Below are positions 1 through 6,580 of a stretch of 6,580 nucleotides of DNA, in pieces. Origin of the DNA: DAIOSQ01 sp036752465 (GTDB taxonomy: Bacteria > Pseudomonadota > Gammaproteobacteria > Legionellales > Legionellaceae); NCBI GenBank assembly GCA_036752465.1, contig DAIOSQ010000104.1:1-6580 (forward strand), given 5' to 3'. The translations under genes and the position numbers were made by a program. The stretch's first letter is position 1. Each line of letters starts with the position of its first letter. The notes beneath the pieces are model-generated. The model worked only from the letters and a program-made list of their open reading frames with translations. It made no database searches and had not been told where the DNA came from.

Positions 1-61
1 TAATGTCTATCCAACAACACTACCCCAATCGCCGCTTGGAAAAGCGCTCAACTACCCCCTG
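1..61. other. Left flank of the IS, with a short ATG-initiated open frame
   Basis: An ATG at 3 opens a frame reading MSIQQHYPNRRLEKRSTTP up to the presumed IS left end, then runs into the IS and stops at 90-92. It could be the cut-off beginning of a gene disrupted by the insertion, possibly the large gene on the other side. Only two bases lie upstream of it, so no ribosome-binding site can be judged. A five-base-pair hairpin (CGCTT 33-37 with AAGCG 42-46) is also present but too short to call. Confidence 0.25.
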
Positions 62-82
62 TGTCAGGATAGATGTCGCCTC
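62..82 (+). repeat. Candidate left terminal inverted repeat of the IS
   Basis: TGTCAGGATAGATGTCGCC begins with TG, as IS3 ends usually do, and lies 37 bases before the orfA SD-ATG unit's start codon region. It partly matches the reverse complement of 1558-1580. The exact outer base is not fixed because the two ends diverge at their tips. Confidence 0.45.
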
Positions 83-107
83 TGATTGAAAACCCAAATG
101 GGCAATT

Positions 108-114
108 GGAGGTG
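108..114 (+). promoter_or_regulatory. Ribosome-binding site of orfA
   Basis: GGAGGTG is a strong Shine-Dalgarno sequence; its GGAGG core ends six bases before the ATG at 119. This fixes the orfA start. No comparable site lies before orfB or the large gene. Confidence 0.8.
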
Positions 115-118
115 AAAC

Positions 119-613
119 ATGAGTAAATTATCAACAGAAGCAAAGCAGGCGATCGTTGAAAAAGTATTGGCAAGAGATGGCAGAACAGTAAAAGAAATCG
201 CTGAAGCGCATAATGTTGGTTATTCTACATTATCTAAATGGGTAAGAAAAAGCCTAAATGGTGTTATAATCAACTCAGAGAAGCCTGTGAAAAACAGTCA
301 AGTATTATCACTATCTGAGCGTTTTCAACACTTGATGGCAACAGCCTCACTAGATGAAACGGCGACAGGGATTTACTGCAGAGAAAATGGGCTTTATGCT
401 GTTCAACTGACACAGTGGAAAAACGCGTTTATGACAAAAGAATCCACGATAAAAAAACAAGATAACATCGCTGAGCTAAAAGCTTTGCGCCTTGAGGTCA
501 AACAGCTAAAACAAGATGTTAAACGTAAAAATAGCGCGCTCGCTGAAGCAACGGCCTTGTTAATTTTGAAAAAAAAAGCTGCGTTGATTTGGGGGGAAGC
601 CGAGGACGATTAA
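119..613 (+). CDS. IS3-family transposase OrfA (DNA-binding subunit)
   Basis: This 164-residue protein supplies sequence-specific binding to the IS ends. It has an N-terminal helix-turn-helix of the transposase-8 kind (about residues 23-42, with a STLSKWV recognition-helix core), then a second HTH-like stretch (about 79-104, ending QLTQWKNAF). A leucine-zipper coiled coil follows (about 117-150, with L120, V127, V134, L141 and L148 in heptad register), as expected for OrfA/OrfAB multimers. The tail ALLILKKK...WGEAEDD is typical of one IS3 subgroup whose OrfA is longer than the usual 100 residues or so. The ATG is chosen because of the strong upstream GGAGG. The gene overlaps orfB by 25 bases, and the lysine run 151-153 is coded by the A9 frameshift site. 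In many IS3 elements OrfA alone represses transposition; that role is inferred here. Confidence 0.9.
   Translation: MSKLSTEAKQAIVEKVLARDGRTVKEIAEAHNVGYSTLSKWVRKSLNGVIINSEKPVKNSQVLSLSERFQHLMATASLDETATGIYCRENGLYAVQLTQWKNAFMTKESTIKKQDNIAELKALRLEVKQLKQDVKRKNSALAEATALLILKKKAALIWGEAEDD
569..577 (+). promoter_or_regulatory. A9 programmed -1 frameshift site joining orfA to orfB
   Basis: Nine A's read AAA AAA AAA in the orfA frame (Lys151-153), which contains the classic A_AAA_AAA slippage heptamer. A -1 slip here enters the orfB frame as SCVDLGGSRGR and continues without a stop, giving an OrfAB fusion of about 494 residues. orfB has only a TTG start candidate and no Shine-Dalgarno, which supports expression by frameshifting. 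Confidence 0.75.
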
Positions 614-1602
614 TCAGTCCGGCTGATCGAAAACAGGCTGTTATTTTGATTACTGAAGCCTGTAATGCTGGCGCTCGCAAACTTAAAGCCTGTGATACTT
701 TAGGGCTTTCAATGCGCACAATTGAACGCTGGGAAAAAGAAAATGGGCTTCAAGATCAACGCAATCTGGTTAAACGTGTTCCAATGAATAAATTAACCCA
801 AGAGCAACGTAACATGGTTATTTCAACAGCAAATAATGCGACATATAGAGACTTACCTCCGTGCAAAATTGTACCTCTATTGGCTGATGCAGGCCAATAT
901 ATTGCTTCTGAATCAACGTTTTATCGTATTTTACGAGCAGAGAATCAGTTGGCGCATAGACTGGCAAGCCGTTCAGCCAAACATCACCGCCCTGAGGCTT
1001 ACCAGGCTAATGGTCCTAATCAAGTTTGGACTTGGGACATAAGCTATCTCCCCACACAGGTCGCTGGTCTGTACGTCTATTTGTATATGATCGTTGATAT
1101 TTATAGCCGCAAAATCGTCGGATTTAGTGTGCATAATCAGGAACTATCGTCACACGCCGCCAACTTGATCACGCAGGCCTGTATGGATGAGGGAGTGCTT
1201 CGAGATCAATTGGTTTTGCACTCAGATAATGGCGTTCCTATGAAAGGCGAGACCATGCTTGCTACGCTTGAAAAACTGGGCGTTGTCCCATCGTTCAGTC
1301 GTCCTTCGGTTAGCGATGACAACCCGTATTCTGAGGCCCTATTTCGAACGGTAAAGTACCACCCAACGTTCCCTATGTTGGATAAATTTGAAACTATTTT
1401 AGATGCACGGCAATGGTCAGAAAAATTTGTTCATTGGTATAACTATGAGCACCTGCATAGTGCTCTTAAATTTGTAACACCACAACAACGTCTTGAGAAG
1501 CTTAGTTTAGAAAATTTTAAATTCTGCCGTAGGTGTATTTCACCGAACGCATACGTTGAGGCGGCACTAGGCCTTGACTTAACACTCTCTGTTTATTTAT
1601 AA
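589..1602 (+). CDS. IS3-family transposase OrfB (DDE catalytic subunit) with an atypical C-terminal tail
   Basis: OrfB carries the strand-cutting and joining chemistry of IS3 transposition. Counting from the TTG at 589, a helix-turn-helix lies at about residues 27-50 (AGARKLKACDTLGLSMRTIE) and the RNase H-like integrase core at about 140-295. Catalytic residues are D150 (in WTWDISYL), D213 (in LHSDNG) and E249 (in NPYSEALF), with exactly 35 residues between the last two. The conserved basic residue K256 follows seven positions later. HWYNYEHLHSALKFVTPQQR (282-301) is the normal family block. After R301, the last 36 residues do not resemble the tail I would expect and overlap the presumed IS right end, so this copy may be chimeric or 3'-truncated. 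The TTG is only a formal start without an SD; the natural product is probably the OrfAB frameshift fusion. The catalytic core looks intact. Confidence 0.88.
   Translation: MGGSRGRLISPADRKQAVILITEACNAGARKLKACDTLGLSMRTIERWEKENGLQDQRNLVKRVPMNKLTQEQRNMVISTANNATYRDLPPCKIVPLLADAGQYIASESTFYRILRAENQLAHRLASRSAKHHRPEAYQANGPNQVWTWDISYLPTQVAGLYVYLYMIVDIYSRKIVGFSVHNQELSSHAANLITQACMDEGVLRDQLVLHSDNGVPMKGETMLATLEKLGVVPSFSRPSVSDDNPYSEALFRTVKYHPTFPMLDKFETILDARQWSEKFVHWYNYEHLHSALKFVTPQQRLEKLSLENFKFCRRCISPNAYVEAALGLDLTLSVYL
598..624 (+). promoter_or_regulatory. Stem-loop downstream of the slippage site, around the orfA stop
   Basis: AGCC (598-601) pairs with GGCT (621-624), and GGAC (604-607) with GTCC (617-620), with a two-base bulge (GA) between them. 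The orfA stop codon (611-613) sits in the loop. It could stall the ribosome and stimulate -1 frameshifting. However, it lies 20 bases beyond the A9 run, farther than the usual 5-9 bases, so its role is uncertain. Confidence 0.4.
1558..1580 (-). repeat. Candidate right terminal inverted repeat (imperfect)
   Basis: GAGGCGGCA at the inner side and CCTTGAC at the outer side match the reverse complement of the left end, with a mismatched core and a one-base insertion. It overlaps both the last codons of orfB and the -35 box of the outward promoter. The imperfect match may mean decay, or a breakpoint inside the original right end. Confidence 0.35.
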
Positions 1603-1603
1603 T
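1574..1603 (+). promoter_or_regulatory. Strong sigma-70-type promoter pointing out of the IS into the large gene
   Basis: The -35 box is TTGACT at 1574-1579 (five of six consensus bases). The -10 box is a perfect TATAAT at 1598-1603, and the spacer is 18 bases. Transcription would start near 1610, only about 12 bases before the GTG at 1622 and 21 before the ATG at 1631. The -35 box lies in the candidate right inverted repeat and the -10 box beyond the putative IS end. This is the layout of known IS-derived hybrid promoters. Confidence 0.6.
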
Positions 1604-1621
1604 ACAGAAATTATTTTTTTC

Positions 1622-4600
1622 GTGTTGCATATGCCGAGCCCTGTTTATCTGGTTTGCCGTCGTGATGATAAAAAGTCCATTCGCTATCAATGGGACACGG
1701 TTTCTACGCCCTCTGGACAGATAGACATTGGTCCGTTGTTCACAGTTTGGGTCGCGCAGTATCGGTCGTTTTGCACTTTATCAGTGTTTTTTGGCACGGC
1801 CGTGCGCGATCTGCATGACAAGATTAGCCTAGAGAAAACCCTCCCCGTTCCAGTACTGACGCCTGAGATATTCAACGCATTACGGTCTATTCAACGTCTC
1901 AAGCGCTTACAGCAACCATTCACCATGACTTTGACTAGGGCGCAGCTGACTGAGTTAGATGCGCTGTTGGCAGAGATGTCTATCAGTGAGCAATCTGAGA
2001 TACTGGACACCATGGCTGATCTCCTCAAAGATGGGGTGCATTCGCATTCGCATGCGCATGCGGTTGGGATTGATTTTTCCGAAGTGTTTTGGGTTCAAGC
2101 CGGGCAGTCTGCGCCGGCGCATTATCGACCAGATGTGGATCGGGTGGTTACTACCTTAGCAGCGTATCAACAACAGACGGCTGCGTTTTCTTATCAATTG
2201 GCCAGAGTCTTTTTTGCTCGTATGGAATGGCGTTACTCCGGGCCAGCATCTCCCTCTTCATTGTCGAATTATTTTTATTCTGGTTGGCAGAGTGGTCCAC
2301 TACAAAACAACGAATTTGCACACAATGATTTGACGCATATTTTAGAAGTGAAAAGATATTTAAAACACCGTAAATTTAATGAACAAATTATTCTGCGTTT
2401 GGGACCGCAAATCAATCTGGATGATTTGCGCTATTGCTATACGGATTTTATGCATTGCATACATCTGCGCGAAGTAGTGCTATTACTATCGGGGGCCCAT
2501 TACACGCAAGCAGAGAATAGAGCACTAGTCATACAAATCATAGTCGGTTTGGCGAATGAATTTCAATGGCGATTTTTCCCACAGGTTTTTTTATTGACGA
2601 GACCTGTTGCAGTGGGATGGGTTCATGAATTGTACCCAGATTCTGTGGAACAATCAGGGTTTCGGGCTTTAACGGAAGAGAGCGGGTATTATTTATCGGA
2701 TCCGCAGGTGTTTGCAACGATTATTCGCAACCTCCAAACAAGCGCAGAGCTGGTGACTATGCCAGTAACAGATATGTTCGATGTCACGCAACAAGTCGGC
2801 ACGCAACAGCAATCCACTTACATTATAAACTCAGGAGAGCCCACGGATAAGTATCGTAAATCCAAACATTTTGACGCGCAGCAATTGAAAGCGCAATTGA
2901 GTTTTACGGTGACGCAACAGTATACACAGACGCGTGAATTGACCCAAAATCAAACGCTACAACAAGAACAACAGCTTAATCAGCAGCAAGAACTGTCGCA
3001 AACGCAAGCACGCCAACAACAACGTAAAGAGCAAATGGTTTTCAATCCATTTCGGTCTACTGTGTCGTTTAACGAGTTTTATTCTCAATTGTATGACAGA
3101 GCGGTGCAGCGCCAGACAAGGCCTGATTCGCAGACTCAATTATTAAGCAGCAATGGTTATTACACGGAATATCATGCCAAAACGAATTTGCTGTCGCGTT
3201 TGATACGCGATCAGGATTTTCGCTTAAAAGTCACGGCTACTATTTTCGGACGTTTTTCCTATAACCCCGATGTGACGGGACTATCCAAACATTCCTTTGT
3301 GCAAATGGATTGGTACGTTGCCGATTATTTGTTAGGTAGAATGACGCAAATCGTGGATGGTTTGGATCCGGAATCTCTGCGGTTGGAAGAAGGTTTGTAT
3401 TCTATAATGATGTCTCCTTTGTATGGTTTTCCTACTTTGATTGAGTATCATGGAGAATTTTACGATAAGCCGTCGACGGATGTCTCGCATCTCGGGGTGC
3501 TCTCCATGGTAGGGTATGAGTCAGGAAAGCCCAATCTCTACCAATCAGTGATTCAAGCATCCGCTTTGTGGCGCGAAGAAGATTTTGCGTTGACAAAGAT
3601 TTCAGAAACCGGTCGTGCTGCTTTACGCGAGACAATACACGCTCTGCTGACTTTGTTTCGGCCTAATCATCCACAAAAGCTAGAGGATGCAGCGCTATTT
3701 CGGGGGCATATCACTGTTTTATATAAAGTACATTGCCCGACGATGGATTTGTCACCTTTTAAGCGATTTTTAGACTCGTTTCCAGAATTGAACCGCGATT
3801 ACTGCAAAATTATGTTATATCCGATTTTGAAGGGTTATCGCGCTAGAGCAGAAAAATTTGTATTCCTAATTCAAGAGTTAGAAAAGCGCGCACTGTTGAA
3901 GAATTTTCGTAGAATCTTTTTTGATTATGCGCCCATCATTAGTTCTGTTTCGGATTTATTGCAGACAGAGCAATTTTCTTTTACGGTTGCAGAAACAACC
4001 ATCAGAGATAATTATTTTTCCCCATCACACTATAACCAGTTTCGCACAGAAAAAACGCCTTTATTTTTGCAGATAGCACAAACCACCCCGCTTGGTCAGG
4101 ATCCAACAGCATGGCCGCCATTTGAAACGTTTGTCCATCATTTTTTACTCTTCACTAGTAAACAAAATATGGATATTCATCATATTGAATTCAAAACGTT
4201 GCAAAAATTTTGGCAACGCATTGATGCCAAAATGTATCAATATTATCAAGGGGATCTCGAGGCAACTGAGCATAGCATGCACTTGCTCGTCAAAAAAATA
4301 ATTTGTCCCAAACAAGGCTTAGTGATAGCGCCAGTATGTCTTGCCATGACCATTCTAAATGGGATAGAACAACGCATCGAAAATGGCATGCGCCATGACT
4401 TTTTGGAAGAGACGCTCGTAGAGTGGGATGGCGTGTCCTTATTACGCACCGATTCGTTACATGCGGGTTTGCATGATGGATTTGGAGTCGTAACAAAAGA
4501 AATGGCGGTAGAAATCACGCAATTACGCCTGCTGTCTGAAAGAGGCGATACCTTTCATCTTGCAGATTGTTATAAAACCTCTTATCGATTTTCTGCCCAA

Positions 4601-5007
4601 GAATTAAAAACGTTGTTGGATGAGCAATGCATCGTGCAGACGGGTGTGTATGACACGTTCTTGATTAAAATATTTCGTTATTTAGGTTGTCAGTCTTTGC
4701 GCGAGCCGATTCATTTTTATCGACAATTACATCAATTTGATCCACAACAAATCGATCCGGTGTATGTTTATTTTAGACATATGTTATTTGGCTATTTTGT
4801 GTTAACCAAAACGGGTGCGCATTATACACGACCTAGTGATTTCAAGACGTTATATCAAGAGTTTGTGGATTATTTGTTGAGGAAAAAATATAGTCCAGCG
4901 AATAATGCTTATCTACCCGAAGAGTTCCAGGCGCGGGCGAAAGAAGATCCAACTAAAGTGATGAGAGACAAGATCACAGGAGAATATAAAGCTATTATAG
5001 CGACCTG
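1622..5007 (+). CDS. Very large protein of unknown function, N-terminal part (interrupted by sequence gap)
   Basis: I do not recognise this protein. The frame is open from 1583; GTG at 1622 and ATG at 1631 are the first plausible starts, but neither has a Shine-Dalgarno, so the true N-terminus may have been removed by the adjacent IS. From the GTG, 1128 residues are readable before the gap. There is no signal peptide or clear membrane segment, suggesting a soluble protein. Visible pieces are: a Leu-rich helical stretch (about 85-137); a histidine repeat HSHSHAHA (140-147) followed by VGIDFSEVFW; a mixed globular region (150-380); a Gln-rich belt from about 390 with a hexapeptide repeat (core 439-462); and a long aromatic-rich, probably globular region (473-1128). 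I see no P-loop, kinase, protease, glycosyltransferase or ankyrin/LRR signature. Size and style recall giant secreted effectors or toxins of Legionella-like intracellular bacteria, but that is inference. The reading that crosses the N run to a stop at 5077 is an artefact; coding continues in another frame after the gap. Confidence 0.85.
2039..2062 (+). repeat. Hexanucleotide tandem repeat coding HSHSHAHA
   Basis: Two copies of CATTCG are followed by two of CATGCG in frame, giving residues 140-147 of the large protein as alternating His with Ser, then Ala. The four histidines on alternate positions could bind a metal if in a strand. The repeat could also be a simple slippage expansion in multiples of two codons, which keeps the frame. 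Confidence 0.7.
2918..3025 (+). repeat. Gln-rich hexapeptide repeat region in the large protein
   Basis: Residues 433-468 divide cleanly into six-residue units: QYTQTR, ELTQNQ, TLQQEQ, QLNQQQ, ELSQTQ, ARQQQR. The four central units (2936-3007) all fit xLxQxQ, so Leu recurs at 440, 446, 452 and 458. Within residues 427-472, 18 of 46 residues are Gln. The DNA units (18 bases) are not identical, so the pattern is kept at protein level. It may be a low-complexity linker, a helical rod or a stacking strand repeat; the sequence alone does not decide. Confidence 0.7.
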
Positions 5008-5034
5008 NNNNNNNNNNNNNNNNNNNNNNNNNNN
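5008..5034. other. Assembly gap (27 N) inside the large gene
   Basis: Unknown bases separate two stretches of good coding sequence. The left stretch is open in the frame of position 1622 and the right one in the frame of 5037, a shift of +1. One continuous gene therefore needs a true gap length with remainder 2 on division by 3 (for example 26 or 29), so 27 is probably a placeholder or estimate. Confidence 0.95.
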
Positions 5035-5036
5035 GT

Positions 5037-6580
5037 GTGCGAGATTTTTATGCCAATTTACAAGCCATAAAAATTGAAACAAATTCCGATTATAAATACA
5101 GTTTGTGGGTTTTTTATGCTAAATATCGTTCCAAAGCCTCCGAGATAGAAAAAGGCTTGGCTTACATTGGTATGAATCTGGCTCCTACCTTTGAAACGAT
5201 TCCATTGGTATTTAAGAAAAAATTTGCAGTTCAACATGTAGCAAAGTTTTTTTTAGTGCATCAAGAAGAATTAAAAAAGTCCAGCCACATTTTTAATAGT
5301 TATCCTAATATTTTAATTGGCTTGATGGTCGCAAAAATTAGAGAAACGTTTGCAGCGACTGTGGCGAATAAATCAGAAGCCGCGGGATGTGGGAAACAAA
5401 TACTCAATGCAAAAAAAATGATTTTATATAATTGGCTAGAATCTAATTTTCCACACAGGAGCATCGAACAGTTCACCCATAATGTGGTTGATTTAGAAAC
5501 ATTGGTGACTGAATTTAGCGAATGGGCATTGGCAGACGATTATGAGCTCTTAGCAGAACCGGTTAATATTCTGCTGAGCCAACATAGCCAGATAAAAACA
5601 GTATTGCAAATTTTACAATTGATTGCACAACAACGTAATTTAGATCAATATCAAGCAGAGTGGATGCATGCATTCCTTGGCAGGTTGACCCAAGTTCCTG
5701 ATTTGGTTGCTTCGCAAGCATATTTTCAAGAATTGTTGCCACCATTGAATACGGCTTGTATGACCTATGCCAAACCAGAATGGCTGATGCCGCTCTTGGA
5801 TGTGACACGAAAATTGGTCGATTTGGACGCGACTGCAGCGGGTAAAACGCTGAAAACCTTGCTATTGCATTGCCCTTGGCAGCAAACAGAACCTCCCTTT
5901 TTCTTACAATATCATTTGTCAGCCGAGCAATTACAAGGTTTGGCAGCCGTACTGGCCGATACACCCGTGGATCTGTCACTGTTGGCATGTATTTTTCGCG
6001 AGAACCCTCAGACGGATTTTTCTGAAGTATATGCGGTATTCCATGCTTGCGATGCGGAGCAATCTGCTGCATTAGCGCAATTAGCCCTGTATATTCACCA
6101 ACCCAATTCTGACCCGACGCTGGCGCAAATCATCGCGCAATGCAGCACGCATCCCAAAGCGGCGTTGTTGCTCTTGGCGCGCCTAACGTCCTTATATCAC
6201 ATTGATGCGACACGTATCCGTACTATTTTGACCAGCCCGGATATTAAGCAAGCAATTAAGCATTTAGAGCAAGCTTTGTATGCAGAAAATTTAGAACGCT
6301 TTGACTATGACCGCCAAGAAATTGCGCAATATATGGCAAAAATACGCAAAAAATCGCTGGTAGACGGCAAGGAAGATGAGCCTTTAGCGCAAGATGAGCA
6401 AGACAAATTGCTAGCAGACTATGAGACGATGATGTTTTATATGTTGCACAACCCTGTGCTTATTACACAAGATGAGCACGGCTTAGAGCAGGCGCTGACG
6501 ATTCATCAATTGGATGAAGATCAATCCAAAACATTGTATCAATTATTCAGCGCCAAATTGCAAGATGAGACAGTAAGTGC
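5037..6580 (+). CDS. Continuation of the large unknown protein, incomplete at both ends
   Basis: The frame beginning VRDFYANLQAIKIE is open for 514 codons from the gap to the window edge with no stop. It has no start codon with a ribosome-binding site near its beginning, so it is best read as the same gene as 1622-5007. The first 160 residues or so are mixed and aromatic. From about residue 170 the sequence turns into successive amphipathic Leu/Ala-rich helices (for example LLAEPVNILL, LQGLAAVLAD, AALLLLARLTSLYH), resembling an alpha-solenoid or helical-bundle scaffold. Near residues 430-470 there is a basic then acidic helical stretch (AKIRKKSLVDGKEDEP) that may be a hinge before another domain beyond the window. 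No catalytic motif is visible. With the first part, the protein exceeds 1640 residues. A separate gene starting inside the gap cannot be excluded. Confidence 0.8.
   Translation, partial: MRDFYANLQAIKIETNSDYKYSLWVFYAKYRSKASEIEKGLAYIGMNLAPTFETIPLVFKKKFAVQHVAKFFLVHQEELKKSSHIFNSYPNILIGLMVAKIRETFAATVANKSEAAGCGKQILNAKKMILYNWLESNFPHRSIEQFTHNVVDLETLVTEFSEWALADDYELLAEPVNILLSQHSQIKTVLQILQLIAQQRNLDQYQAEWMHAFLGRLTQVPDLVASQAYFQELLPPLNTACMTYAKPEWLMPLLDVTRKLVDLDATAAGKTLKTLLLHCPWQQTEPPFFLQYHLSAEQLQGLAAVLADTPVDLSLLACIFRENPQTDFSEVYAVFHACDAEQSAALAQLALYIHQPNSDPTLAQIIAQCSTHPKAALLLLARLTSLYHIDATRIRTILTSPDIKQAIKHLEQALYAENLERFDYDRQEIAQYMAKIRKKSLVDGKEDEPLAQDEQDKLLADYETMMFYMLHNPVLITQDEHGLEQALTIHQLDEDQSKTLYQLFSAKLQDETVS

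Larger units (their letters stand above)
62..1580 (+). mobile_element. IS3-family insertion sequence, probably with a degenerate right end
   Basis: Two overlapping genes (orfA, then orfB in the -1 frame), an A9 slippage run in the overlap and a DD(35)E integrase-type transposase define an IS3-family element. The proposed left end begins TGTCAGGATAG at 62. Its reverse complement, GAGGCGACATCTATCCTGACA, resembles 1558-1580 (GAGGCG, then CA, CC and TGAC shared, with one gap; about 14 of 21 bases), so I place the right end near 1580. The orfB reading frame runs through this right end, which is unusual, and no clear target-site duplication is seen. The boundaries are therefore approximate. The family call is firm; completeness of this copy is uncertain. 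Confidence 0.8.

Noticed and set aside
19..58. Direct repeat ACTACCCC (19-26 and 51-58)
   Set aside because: Eight bases, only two copies, no associated structure; not distinguishable from chance.
36..73. Possible promoter for orfA (TTGGAA at 36-41 with GATAGA-like sequence near 68)
   Set aside because: The -35 match is weak, the spacing is too long and no acceptable -10 box follows.
93..109. Small hairpin CCCAAATGGG / CCAA...TTGG that could mask the orfA ribosome-binding site
   Set aside because: Stems of only three or four base pairs; too weak to claim regulation.
1603..1621. Terminator after orfB (T-rich run 1611-1620)
   Set aside because: The T run has no GC-rich stem before it, and it sits just downstream of the -10 box, where transcription is predicted to start.
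5036..5077. Stop codon TGA at 5075-5077 as the end of the large gene
   Set aside because: It is reached only by reading 27 N as real bases in frame. The neighbouring frame is open for 514 codons after the gap, so this stop is out of frame in the real gene.
5563..6072. 169-codon open frame on the minus strand
   Set aside because: It lies wholly opposite the well-supported plus-strand continuation of the large gene, has no family resemblance and no convincing start signals; a chance antisense frame.
1..6580. CRISPR array, tRNA or rRNA genes
   Set aside because: No regularly spaced identical repeats, no cloverleaf with a T-loop GTTCRANNC in context and no conserved rRNA stretches were seen; almost all sequence is explained by coding frames.

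Overview
The window has two parts: an IS3-family insertion sequence (about 62-1580) and, directly downstream on the same strand, one very large open frame of unknown function that runs off the right edge. The DNA is moderately AT-rich by eye. A large, soluble-looking, glutamine-rich, helix-rich protein beside a transposase fits an intracellular gammaproteobacterium of the Legionella/Coxiella/Berkiella kind. That is an inference from gene style only; no taxonomic marker gene is present.

Region by region: 1-61 is flanking DNA with a short open frame starting ATG at 3, which the left end of the IS cuts off. 62-1580 is the IS, with orfA (119-613), an A9 slippage site and stem-loop in the overlap, and orfB (589-1602) in the -1 frame. 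orfB keeps a complete DD(35)E triad, but its C-terminal tail after residue 301 does not look like the usual family tail and reads through the presumed right inverted repeat. 1574-1603 holds a near-consensus sigma-70 promoter (TTGACT, 18 bp, TATAAT) that points out of the IS right end into the large gene. 1622-5007 is the first part of the large gene (1128 residues), 5008-5034 is a run of 27 N, and 5037-6580 continues the same coding style in another frame (514 complete codons). The pieces on either side of the gap are best read as one gene of more than 1640 residues. The frame change is explained if the true gap length leaves remainder 2 on division by 3.

How they may work together: the IS copy probably moves, or once moved, through a frameshifted OrfAB protein of about 494 residues. 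Its right end seems to have put a strong promoter directly before the large frame, which has no visible ribosome-binding site and may have lost its native 5' end. The large protein shows no recognised enzyme motif. Its visible structure is a short histidine repeat (140-147), a four-unit xLxQxQ hexapeptide repeat inside a Gln-rich belt (427-472), and a Leu/Ala-rich helical region after the gap. It is the most interesting unknown here. Nothing was found on the minus strand beyond chance open frames.
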